Assembly: GCA_946481265.1 (NCBI GenBank)
Contig: CAMLNE010000213.1
Location: forward strand, 1-7,375
Length of the DNA: 7,375 bases
Reading direction: 5' to 3'
Source: an uncultured Panacagrimonas sp.
GTDB lineage: Bacteria > Pseudomonadota > Gammaproteobacteria > Nevskiales > Nevskiaceae
Under the pieces are notes generated by a model. It was not told where the DNA came from. It did no database searches and worked only from the letters and a program-made list of their open reading frames with translations. Below, piece by piece: positions 1 through 5,851 of the stretch. Each line of letters begins with the position of its first letter. Position 1 is the first letter of the stretch. Made by a program: the position numbers and the translations under genes.

Positions 1-56
1 CGTAGCGACGCAACCTGCGAGGCCGCGCGCGGCGGGGATCCGGTGAGTCGTGAAGG

Positions 57-77
57 GGTGCCCTCGGCAGGAATCGA
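57..77 (-). repeat. tRNA-Arg 3'-end copy in repeat unit 1
   Basis: These 21 bases match 275-295 of the tRNA gene exactly, that is, the T-loop end, the 3' half of the T stem, the acceptor 3' strand, the discriminator A and the first CC of the CCA end. The next base in the transcribed direction (56) gives CCC instead of CCA. The body of a tRNA is absent, so this is a fragment and not a second tRNA gene. Confidence 0.9.
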
Positions 78-165
78 CCACGCCCGCGCGGTTGGGGCAT
101 GGCGCGGAGCGTAGCGACGCAACCTGCGAGGCCGCGCGCGGCGGGGATCCGGTGAGTCGTGAAGG

Positions 166-186
166 GGTGCCCTCGGCAGGAATCGA
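166..186 (-). repeat. tRNA-Arg 3'-end copy in repeat unit 2
   Basis: Identical to 57-77 and to tRNA positions 275-295. Base 165 again gives CCC in place of the CCA end. On the tRNA-proximal side the match stops at 187, where the repeat has c and the tRNA has a. The match also continues past the tRNA end into the flanking repeat sequence, so the duplication includes both tRNA and downstream DNA. Confidence 0.9.
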
Positions 187-273
187 CCACGCCCGCGCGG
201 TTGGGGCATGGCGCGGAGCGTAGCGACGCAACCTGCGAGGCCGCGCGCGGCGGGGATCCGGTGAGTCGTGAAG

Positions 274-349
274 TGGTGCCCTCGGCAGGAATCGAACCTG
301 CGACCCTCCGCTTAGGAGGCGGATGCTCTATCCACTGGGCTACGAGGGC
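274..349 (-). tRNA. tRNA-Arg (anticodon CCU)
   Basis: Read on the - strand, the 76-nt gene folds into a cloverleaf. The acceptor GCCCTCG pairs with CGAGGGC, followed by discriminator A and an encoded CCA. The D arm contains GGAT. The anticodon stem TCCGC/GCGGA encloses the loop CTCCTAA, giving anticodon CCT. The T arm is GCAGG-TTCGATT-CCTGC. One D-stem pair (C with A) is not Watson-Crick. The tRNA decodes the rare arginine codon AGG, which is seen in this window in dacB, the CBS gene and opgD. The gene is transcribed leftwards, away from the lipoprotein gene, and is followed at once by the 109-bp tandem repeats. The 3' end of a tRNA is also a common integration site, but no integrase or element is seen here. 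Confidence 0.97.
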
Positions 350-512
350 GAAGCGCGAAGTCTAGCGAAACGCCCGCTCGCACTCACGCCCGGCAAACCT
401 CGGAAAACACTTTCCCTTTGGCCGCAAGTCGGTTGTTTGAGTTTGTACTTTCAAGCTAGCATCCCGCTCATATCGAAGCGCCGCGCAATGCCTGCGGCAG
501 TCTGGGGGTTCT
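350..512. other. Divergent intergenic region between tRNA-Arg and the lipoprotein gene
   Basis: No gene is seen. The stretch is poorer in GC than its surroundings around 395-460 and must hold the tRNA promoter (- strand) and probably the lipoprotein promoter (+ strand). A weak + strand candidate is TTGTTT at 433-438 with TAGCAT at 457-462 (18-bp spacer). On the - strand TAGACT (359-364) is a poor -10 candidate followed by a GC-rich CGCG stretch. That would suit a stringently controlled tRNA promoter, but it lies very close to the tRNA 5' end. Neither is secure. Confidence 0.4.
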
Positions 513-2738
513 ATGGGCAGTCACCGTTTCCTGCGGGCTCTCTTTGCCGCCCTTTTCGCGTTGGCGATCGCTGGTTGCGGAGGTGGCGGGGCCAGTGGTG
601 GGTTCGGTGACGGCGGCACGGATCCCGGAACGGATCCGGGCACCGATCCGGGGACGGACCCGGGAACGGATCCAGACGCGCCCACGGCGACGGGCCTTCT
701 GCTCACCCTGCCGGATGGCTCGCAGCTGGCCGGTGACGCGGATACGCCGGCGGAAGGGCTGCGCATCGTCGCGGTCGCACTGGACGACGCCAACCGCACC
801 GTGGCCGGCGTGCAGCTGCAGTTCTCGGTGAGCACGGGCGAAATCACGGGCGGCACGCTCACCACCGACGCCTCGGGGCGCGCCACGGCGACGCTGACCA
901 CCGCCAATCCGCTGCCGCGCGGCATCAACGTGACGGTCGAGGATCTCAACGGCAATGCCACCGCCACCACCGCGGTGACCGTGGTGGCCCCCGCCAGCAA
1001 CGCCGATCCGCAGCCACGGCTGGGCACGCTCAACTCCACGGGCACGGCTTTCGCCCAGGGCACGTTCTCGTTCCAGGTTTCACCGCTGGCCGCCGGAGGC
1101 AGCTCCGGTCTGCGCGTCGACATCTACGACGTCGCCAACAACGCGGTCATCACCGAGCCGGTGAACGTGACATTCAGTTCGCCCTGCATCACCGCGGGCA
1201 CCGCGGTCGTGAATCCCTCGGCGGCCGTTCCGAACACGGGCACGGCCACCGATGGCGCCGTGCTCGCCACCTACCAGGCGCGTGGCTGTTCGGGCAACGA
1301 CACCGTGACCGCGCGTGCCGTGATGGGCGGAACGGCGCAGACCGCCCAGGGCACCATCAACGTGCTGCCTTCGTCGCTGGCGAGCATCCGCTTCGTATCC
1401 GCCACGCCGATCAGCATCGGCCTGCGCGGCAGCGGCCTGCAGGAGACCTCGACCGTCACCTTCCAGGTGGTGAATGCCTCCGGTGGGCCGATCCCCAACC
1501 AGGAGGTGAGCTTCTCGCTCAATACCGATGTCGGTGGCATCGCACTGAGCCCGGACACTGGCACGACCGACACCCTGGGCAATGTCAGCACGGTGGTGAC
1601 TTCGGGCACGGTCAGCACGGCGGTCCGCGTGACCGCGACCGCCGCCAGCGGCGGATCAACGGTGAGCAGCCAGTCCGAGCAGCTCACGATCACCACCGGC
1701 ATTCCCGACCAGGACAGCTTCTCGCTGTCCGCCGAGTGCGTGAATGTCGAAGGCCTGAGCATCGACAACGTCCAGGTGCCGATGCTGCTGCTGGCCTCGG
1801 ACCGCTACAACAACCCGGTGCCCGACTCCACGGCGGTGACCTTCACCACTGAAGGCGGTTCGATCGTCGGCAGCTGCAACATGCAGGACGGCGCCTGCAC
1901 CGTGAACTGGCGCAGCCAGAATCCGCGGCCCCTGCCGTACAACGGCTGCGTGTCGGGCTCGGTGGCGGGGATGGACGATGCCCTGTGCTCCGCGGCAAGC
2001 CCCACCGGTGCGGCCCGCGCCGGCCGCAGCACGGTGCTGGCCTTCGCGGTCGGGGAGGAGAGCTTCGACGATCTCAACGGCGACGGCCTGTTCGACGTCA
2101 ACACGGAAGTCTTCGACGACCAGCCCGAAGCCTTCCTCGACCTGGACGAGGACGGCCAGCGCGACGAGACCGGGCCGACCGAGCCATTCCGGGACTTCGA
2201 CCAGTCGGGCGGGTTCGACCTCCCCGATGGCCTCTTCAACGGCCTGCTCTGCGCCACGGGGGATCCGAGCAACATCCAGTGCCCGCTGCCGCGCACCCTG
2301 CACGTCCGCGACAGCATCACGATCGTGATGTCGGGCTCGTCGCCGGTCATCGACACGAATGCGGCGCCGGTCGGCGACGTGACGGTCGGCGGGGCGGGCA
2401 TCTATGACCCGGGCACGCGCACCATCACGATCGACGCCAACCAGCTGTTCTCGCTGAGCGTGGTGGTACGCGACGTCAACGAGCAGCCGATGCCGGCGAC
2501 CACGGCCATCGAGTTCGCCGCGGACGGCGATGCGGGCGACCTGCAGGGGACCACCACGTTCAGCGTGCCCTGCATGAACGACGACCGCGCGATCGCCAAT
2601 ACCTACGGCGTGTCGTTCAAGGGTGCCGACCTGGAGCCGACCGATCCGCCGGGCTCCAGCGTTCTCGAGCTGACGGTGACCTCGCCCTCCGGCGTGGCCA
2701 CGATCCTTCCGTTCACGGTGATCACCAACCCGCCCTGA
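513..2738 (+). CDS. Secreted lipoprotein with tandem Ig-like (Big_1-type) domains and calcium-loop motifs
   Basis: The 741-aa product starts with a lipoprotein signal peptide: basic n-region (H4, R5, R8), hydrophobic core, and lipobox IAGC with the lipidated Cys at 22. Gly follows at +2, so outer-membrane sorting is likely. A Gly-rich stretch and four TDPG repeats (36-54) form a flexible linker. The rest is Ser/Thr/Val-rich beta-sandwich sequence with Big_1/invasin-like phrases (for example DASGRATATLT near 119 and VTFTTEGGSIVG near 442). Approximate domains are 57-158, 165-285, 288-395, 398-515 and 590-740. Residues 520-569 hold three DxDxDG-type loops. Ten cysteines besides Cys22 could form disulfides. 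The ATG at 513 gives a complete signal peptide; the upstream GGGGGT (504-509) is only a modest ribosome site. A terminator follows directly, suggesting a monocistronic unit. An adhesin or surface-structure role is inferred from domain type; the exact function is unknown. Confidence 0.9.
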   Translation: MGSHRFLRALFAALFALAIAGCGGGGASGGFGDGGTDPGTDPGTDPGTDPGTDPDAPTATGLLLTLPDGSQLAGDADTPAEGLRIVAVALDDANRTVAGVQLQFSVSTGEITGGTLTTDASGRATATLTTANPLPRGINVTVEDLNGNATATTAVTVVAPASNADPQPRLGTLNSTGTAFAQGTFSFQVSPLAAGGSSGLRVDIYDVANNAVITEPVNVTFSSPCITAGTAVVNPSAAVPNTGTATDGAVLATYQARGCSGNDTVTARAVMGGTAQTAQGTINVLPSSLASIRFVSATPISIGLRGSGLQETSTVTFQVVNASGGPIPNQEVSFSLNTDVGGIALSPDTGTTDTLGNVSTVVTSGTVSTAVRVTATAASGGSTVSSQSEQLTITTGIPDQDSFSLSAECVNVEGLSIDNVQVPMLLLASDRYNNPVPDSTAVTFTTEGGSIVGSCNMQDGACTVNWRSQNPRPLPYNGCVSGSVAGMDDALCSAASPTGAARAGRSTVLAFAVGEESFDDLNGDGLFDVNTEVFDDQPEAFLDLDEDGQRDETGPTEPFRDFDQSGGFDLPDGLFNGLLCATGDPSNIQCPLPRTLHVRDSITIVMSGSSPVIDTNAAPVGDVTVGGAGIYDPGTRTITIDANQLFSLSVVVRDVNEQPMPATTAIEFAADGDAGDLQGTTTFSVPCMNDDRAIANTYGVSFKGADLEPTDPPGSSVLELTVTSPSGVATILPFTVITNPP
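618..677 (+). repeat. 12-bp repeats encoding a TDPG linker
   Basis: Five near-identical 12-bp units encode TDPG four times and a final TDPD, just after the lipidation site. The units differ mainly at third codon positions (ggc/gga/ggg, acg/acc, gat/gac). The repeat is therefore maintained at the protein level and was not freshly copied. It likely spaces the folded domains away from the membrane. Confidence 0.9.
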
Positions 2739-2752
2739 GCGATTCGACTTCC

Positions 2753-2789
2753 AGAAGGGCCCGGTGCTTGCACCGGGCCCTTCTTTTTT
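2753..2789 (+). terminator. Rho-independent terminator after the lipoprotein gene
   Basis: A perfect 13-bp GC-rich stem (2754-2766 with 2771-2783) closes a 4-nt loop, CTTG (2767-2770). It is followed by six T residues (2784-2789). It starts 15 bases after the stop codon at 2738. There is no T run on the other strand, so it works for + strand transcription only. It separates the lipoprotein unit from dacB. Confidence 0.96.
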
Positions 2790-2868
2790 CACGGCCCGCA
2801 CGCGCGTGCAGGGAACTCGACCTGATCCGGAGGGTCCGCACAGGGCGACGTCCTTTCCCCCCTGACCT

Positions 2869-2872
2869 GGAG
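2869..2872 (+). promoter_or_regulatory. Ribosome binding site for the TTG start of dacB
   Basis: GGAG lies 9 bases before the TTG at 2882. The longest open frame reaches back to a TTG at 2768, but that codon is inside the terminator hairpin and the residues it would add (charged, Arg- and Pro-rich) do not look like a signal peptide. No in-frame ATG or GTG exists between the two. The TTG at 2882 is therefore preferred. Confidence 0.65.
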
Positions 2873-2881
2873 CTTTCGCAT

Positions 2882-4351
2882 TTGTCCGGACGCAGCGCCT
2901 TTCGCCGCCCAGGGTCCGCGCTCGTCGCGCTGTCCCTGCTTGCCTTCACCGGCACCGCCTCCGCGCAGAAGGGCTGGAAAGCCCTCGACGCCCTCCAGCG
3001 CGACGGCGCACGCGTCAGCGCCGCGGTGCAGGATCTCGCGGAGCCGGGTGTCCACCAGACGCTCAATGCCGATACGCGCCTGACCCCGGCCTCGATCACC
3101 AAGCTCGTCGTCGCCGCGATGGCGCTCGACGTCTGGCCGGCCGACAAGAGCTTCGAGACACGCGTGATGGTCAATGGCCGCCTGCGCGACGGCCACGTGA
3201 CCGGCGACCTGATCCTGCACGGGGACGGTGATGCCACGCTCGATCATCGCGACCTGTGGACGTTGGCCGGCAAGGTGCGCGCGGCCGGAGTCCGCACGGT
3301 AAGCGGCAATCTGATCGCGAATCCGGCCTATGGCCCGCTGGGCTGCGACAACCTCGATCGCTGCGAGGCGCTCAGTCGCAGCGATACCGCCTACAACACG
3401 CCGCTGTCGGCGCTGGCGGTGGACTACGGCACCTGGTGCGTCGAGGTGATGCCGTCGGCGGCCGGTGAGCCGGCCGGTCTGCGCGCCTGCGGCGGAACGC
3501 CGCTGCCCATCCCGGTCGAAGGCCGCATCAACAGCGGCTCGGCGCGCGCCAAGGAGAACTTCTGGATCGAACGGCGAACCGGCGAAGGTGGCGATGTGCT
3601 CCACGTCGGTGGCGTGGTCGGGCCGGGCGAGCCGCGGACGGTCTACCGTGCGATGTCGGATCCCTCGCTGGGTACCGCCAGGCTCCTGCGCCAGATGCTC
3701 GAGGAGCTCGACGTGCGCATCGGCGGCACGACGCGGGTCCAGTACGGCGCACCGATCCAGGCCGACAGCGTGATCGCCCGCGTGCAGGGCGCCGTGCTGC
3801 GCGAGCAGCTCGCCCGCATGCTGCGCTACTCGAACAACTACGTGGCCGATCTGCTGACCCTCAACATCGCGGCGGCACGCGGTTCCGAGCCGCCCTCGCA
3901 GCTGGCCGAGGCCTCGCTGCTGCTTGCCGGTCAGCTGACGCACGAGGCGGACGCCCGCCGTTCGCCGCCACGCCTGTTCAGCGGCAGCGGCCTGACGCCG
4001 GAGAACGAGATGTCGGCGGCCGAGATGGTGTCCATGCTCGAGCAGCAGTACCGCAATACGGTGACCTTCCCCGCGTTCTACGGCGGGCTGGTGGTGCCCG
4101 AGCAGGCGCCCTTCGCCTTCCTGCGCGGCGGTAGCCGCGAATGGCGCGAACGGGTCGCGCTGAAGACCGGCACCATGAACGATCCGCACTCGGTGTGTGC
4201 GGTGGCCGGCTACCTGCGCCGCAAGAACGGCGGCTGGATGGCCTTCGCCATCCTGGTCAACGGAGGCGAGAAGAAACACCGCCACGTGCCGCTGTACAAG
4301 GCCATGGAAGCGATCCGGAAGGACATCGATGCGCTGCTCGCGCGCTACTGA
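2882..4351 (+). CDS. dacB: D-alanyl-D-alanine carboxypeptidase/endopeptidase, PBP4 type (peptidase S13)
   Basis: This periplasmic enzyme removes terminal D-Ala from peptidoglycan stem peptides and cleaves D-Ala-mDAP cross-links, acting in murein maturation and turnover. Started at TTG 2882 it has 489 residues, close to E. coli PBP4 (477). A Sec signal peptide ends near residue 28 (TASA before Gln). All three active-site motifs are present: SITK (Ser71, Lys74), SNN (Ser317 to Asn319) and KTG (428-430). Family signatures also appear, such as HGDGDATL near 113 and SGSGLTPEN near 367. The segment between the first two motifs, where PBP4 proteins carry extra domains, contains four cysteines (155, 161, 186, 203), with a fifth at 439 after KTG. 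The gene sits between the terminator at 2753-2789 and the CBS gene, with no clear promoter in its leader. The family assignment is secure; the split between carboxypeptidase and endopeptidase activity cannot be read from sequence. Confidence 0.93.
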   Translation: MSGRSAFRRPGSALVALSLLAFTGTASAQKGWKALDALQRDGARVSAAVQDLAEPGVHQTLNADTRLTPASITKLVVAAMALDVWPADKSFETRVMVNGRLRDGHVTGDLILHGDGDATLDHRDLWTLAGKVRAAGVRTVSGNLIANPAYGPLGCDNLDRCEALSRSDTAYNTPLSALAVDYGTWCVEVMPSAAGEPAGLRACGGTPLPIPVEGRINSGSARAKENFWIERRTGEGGDVLHVGGVVGPGEPRTVYRAMSDPSLGTARLLRQMLEELDVRIGGTTRVQYGAPIQADSVIARVQGAVLREQLARMLRYSNNYVADLLTLNIAAARGSEPPSQLAEASLLLAGQLTHEADARRSPPRLFSGSGLTPENEMSAAEMVSMLEQQYRNTVTFPAFYGGLVVPEQAPFAFLRGGSREWRERVALKTGTMNDPHSVCAVAGYLRRKNGGWMAFAILVNGGEKKHRHVPLYKAMEAIRKDIDALLARY

Positions 4352-4370
4352 GGGCCGCGACGCGGTCCGA

Positions 4371-4399
4371 TTGTCAGGTCCGGCGGTGGGCAGTATGGT
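4371..4399 (+). promoter_or_regulatory. Sigma70-type promoter for the CBS-domain gene
   Basis: TTGTCA (4371-4376, five of six consensus bases) and TATGGT (4394-4399, four of six) are separated by exactly 17 bases. Transcription would start near 4406, giving a leader of about 26 nt with a good ribosome site. This is the best promoter-like sequence seen in the window. It lies in the 80-bp gap after dacB, so the CBS gene can be expressed independently even though no terminator follows dacB. Confidence 0.6.
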
Positions 4400-4431
4400 G
4401 CGGTCATACACGGCGATGCGGGAGAAGGGCC

Positions 4432-4839
4432 ATGGCGAAGCTCGATTCGGTGGTGGTGCGCGACTACATGACTCCCGCCGACAAGCTCGTGAAGTTCGCG
4501 CCGCACACCGAGGTGATGGCGGCCATCAACCTGCTGGTCAAGCACCACATCAGCGGTTCGCCGGTGGTGGACGAGGCAGGCAAGGTCGTCGGCATGCTCT
4601 CGGAGATGGACTGCATGCAGGTCGGCCTGATCGCCGCCGAGGACACCTGCGTGGCCGGGCCGGTCAGCCAGTTCATGAAGGAGAACGTGATCTCCGTATC
4701 GCCCGACGACAGCCTCACGCAACTCGCGCAGATGTTCCTGACCAAGCCGTTCCGTCGCTACCCGGTCATGGAGGGCGGCAGGCTGGTGGGGCAGATCTCG
4801 CGTTCGGACGTGCTCAAGGCGATCAGCTCGCTGTGCTGA
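4432..4839 (+). CDS. Stand-alone CBS-domain pair protein
   Basis: The 135-aa product is almost entirely one pair of CBS domains (a Bateman module): about residues 9-64 (starts DYMTP, then SGSPVVDEAGKVVGMLSEMD) and 77-133 (starts FMKENVISVSPDD, then RRYPVMEGGRLVGQISRSDV). Such modules usually bind adenine nucleotides such as AMP, ATP or SAM and report energy or metabolite state. No catalytic or membrane domain is attached, so it is probably a cytosolic sensor or an adaptor acting on a partner not identifiable here. The ATG at 4432 has GGAGAA at 4421-4426 (5-base spacing); an open frame extends upstream into dacB, but this start fits the family and its ribosome site. A promoter precedes it. No ligand or partner can be named from sequence. 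Confidence 0.93.
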   Translation: MAKLDSVVVRDYMTPADKLVKFAPHTEVMAAINLLVKHHISGSPVVDEAGKVVGMLSEMDCMQVGLIAAEDTCVAGPVSQFMKENVISVSPDDSLTQLAQMFLTKPFRRYPVMEGGRLVGQISRSDVLKAISSLC

Positions 4840-4933
4840 GGGCGGGGCGCCGCGAAGCCCGCGCTGACCGGGAAAGCCCCGCGATGGCGTCCGCACGCCT
4901 CGCGCCTCGCACATCTCGCGGTGCAGGGCTGCC
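4840..4933. other. Short gap between the CBS gene and hslR
   Basis: This is 94 bases of GC-rich DNA. There is no T-tract terminator, no convincing sigma70 promoter and no convincing sigma32 pair (CTTGAA with CCCCAT), although hslR is heat-shock controlled in E. coli. Read-through from the CBS promoter into hslR is therefore plausible. Confidence 0.4.
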
Positions 4934-5353
4934 GTGAGTCGGGCCGCACAGCGACTGGAGGAAGCGGACGAGGACGCGGCCGGCCCGGTCCGCCTGGACA
5001 AGTGGCTGTGGGCCGCCCGTTTCTACCGTACCCGCAGCATCGCCAAGCAGGCCATCGAATCCGGCCACGTGCGCTACCAGGGCGAGCGCGCCAAGGTGGG
5101 TCGCGCGGTCCAGGTCGGCGCCGTGGTGAAGCTGCGCCAGGGCTGGGACGAACGCGAGGTGATCGTGAGTGCGCTCAGTGCGGAGCGTCGCGGCGCACCC
5201 GAGGCGCAGCAGCTCTACCAGGAGACCGCCGACAGCCTGAAGGCGCGCGAGGAGGCCCGCGTGGTCCGGCGCGCCGGACCGGTGTTCGACGCCGAGCGAC
5301 CGCCGCGCGACCAGCGACGCGCGGGTACGCGCTTCAAGCGGGGCGGGGCATGA
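4934..5353 (+). CDS. hslR: Heat shock protein 15 (Hsp15), S4-domain ribosome-associated protein
   Basis: Hsp15 binds 50S subunits that carry a stalled nascent chain with tRNA and helps recycle them; the S4 domain binds rRNA. The 139-aa protein closely resembles E. coli Hsp15 (133 aa). The S4 core starts at residue 19 (VRLDKWLWAARFYRTRSIAK) and runs through ESGHVRYQG to VKLRQGWDEREVIV near 65-78. The EAQQLYQETADS segment follows at 90-101 and the basic tail ends in RFKRG. The first 18 residues, acidic and variable, are slightly longer than in E. coli. The start is GTG at 4934, the first available in frame; the ribosome site (AGGG near 4925) is modest. The stop overlaps the start of the next gene (ATGA at 5350-5353), indicating translational coupling. 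No heat-shock promoter is visible directly upstream. Confidence 0.95.
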   Translation: MSRAAQRLEEADEDAAGPVRLDKWLWAARFYRTRSIAKQAIESGHVRYQGERAKVGRAVQVGAVVKLRQGWDEREVIVSALSAERRGAPEAQQLYQETADSLKAREEARVVRRAGPVFDAERPPRDQRRAGTRFKRGGA

Positions 5354-5784
5354 GTGGCCGACTGATCGAGGATGCCGCCGGCATCGATGCCCTGCTGGCC
5401 TCGACCCGGCGCATCGCGGTGCTGGGCATCAAGACCGAGGCGCAGGCCAGCCAGCCGGCCTACTACGTGCCGGCCTACCTGGCGCGGGCGGGTCTCGAGG
5501 TGATCCCGGTGCCGGTCTATTACCCCGACGTCACGCGGATCCTCGGGCAGACGGTGTATCGCCGGCTGGTGGATGTACCGGGCCGGATCGACCTGGTCGA
5601 CGTTTTCCGTCGGCCGAAGGATCTGGCCGCCCACCTGGACGACATCCTCGCTGCGCGTCCGCGCGCGGTCTGGCTGCAGCAGGGCATCCGCGACGATGCC
5701 TTTGCGCGCCGCCTGGCGGCGGACGGGATCGACGTGGTGCAGGACCGCTGCCTGATGGTCGATCATCGGTCCCGCCTGCGCTGA
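5350..5784 (+). CDS. CoA-binding protein of the YccU family
   Basis: This is a 144-aa single-domain protein with a Rossmann-type CoA_binding fold, related to the CoA-binding part of succinyl-CoA synthetase alpha. Visible family features are the opening strand and turn RIAVLGI (21-27), the helix YYVPAYLARAGLEVIPV (38-54), ILGQTVYRRLVDVP (64-77), IDLVDVFRRP (80-89), AVWLQQGI (106-113) and the closing VVQDRCLMVDH (129-139). The expected VNP after the second strand is replaced by VPVYYP. The ATG overlaps the hslR stop by 4 bp, so the two are probably co-translated. The open frame extends back to 4921 without a break, but that part overlaps hslR in another frame and has no homology to this family. 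The cellular role of YccU proteins is not established; binding of CoA or a CoA ester is inferred from family. Confidence 0.93.
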   Translation: MSGRLIEDAAGIDALLASTRRIAVLGIKTEAQASQPAYYVPAYLARAGLEVIPVPVYYPDVTRILGQTVYRRLVDVPGRIDLVDVFRRPKDLAAHLDDILAARPRAVWLQQGIRDDAFARRLAADGIDVVQDRCLMVDHRSRLR

Positions 5785-5851
5785 TGTCGTCCCGACGTCG
5801 CTGGCCACGTCCTGCCTTTCTCTCTTTCCGTTCTTCACTCCCGTTGCCCCC
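5785..5851. other. Pyrimidine-rich leader before opgD
   Basis: From about 5812 to 5851 the + strand is nearly all C and T, with only five purines. No Shine-Dalgarno-like purine run precedes the opgD ATG, and no sigma70 promoter or T-tract terminator is apparent. No in-frame alternative start with a ribosome site was found. Confidence 0.6.

Larger units (their letters stand above)
1..295. repeat. tRNA-linked tandem repeat array, 109-bp period
   Basis: Two full units (1-109 and 110-218) are identical base for base. A third, partial unit starts at 219 and runs into the tRNA gene up to 295; over this stretch it differs from the others at one base only (274, t instead of g). Read on the - strand, the array lies directly downstream of tRNA-Arg(CCU), so a read-through tRNA transcript would contain it. 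Each full unit holds a copy of the last 21 nt of the tRNA (without the final A of CCA), a 12-bp perfect palindrome (22-33 in unit 1), a GGATCC site and a short T-arm-like piece. The array touches the left edge, so its true copy number is unknown. Perfect identity between units points to recent duplication or ongoing homogenisation. It is not a CRISPR array: there are no variable spacers and the unit is too long. Confidence 0.95.

Noticed and set aside
1..273. CRISPR array
   Set aside because: The 109-bp units are fully identical with no variable spacers, and no cas gene is present.
1..349. Attachment site of an integrated element at the tRNA
   Set aside because: tRNA 3'-end duplications are typical of att sites, but no integrase, recombination directionality factor or foreign cargo is seen; spacing is a regular 109 bp. 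Kept only as a possible origin.
159..365. Open frame of 68 codons over the repeats and tRNA
   Set aside because: It lies across the tRNA gene and perfect non-coding repeats, with no ribosome site or recognisable protein.
323..610. Open frame of 95 codons overlapping the lipoprotein start
   Set aside because: It begins inside the tRNA and overlaps the clear signal peptide in another frame; its sequence has no family features.
1656..2801. 381-codon frame on the - strand
   Set aside because: Shadow of the lipoprotein gene: His/Arg/Gly-rich composition typical of antisense GC-rich frames, and it spans the terminator.
2798..2809. 12-bp perfect palindrome in the dacB leader as an operator
   Set aside because: It is composed of alternating GC dinucleotides common by chance in such DNA, and no promoter is seen next to it.
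2789..4411. 540-codon frame on the - strand
   Set aside because: Antisense to dacB, whose three catalytic motifs prove the + strand is coding.
4840..4933. Sigma32 heat-shock promoter for hslR
   Set aside because: A CCCCGCGAT string exists, but no CTTGAA-like -35 lies at the proper distance.
5785..5803. Small hairpin after the CoA-binding gene as a terminator
   Set aside because: The stem is only about 4 bp and no T run follows directly.
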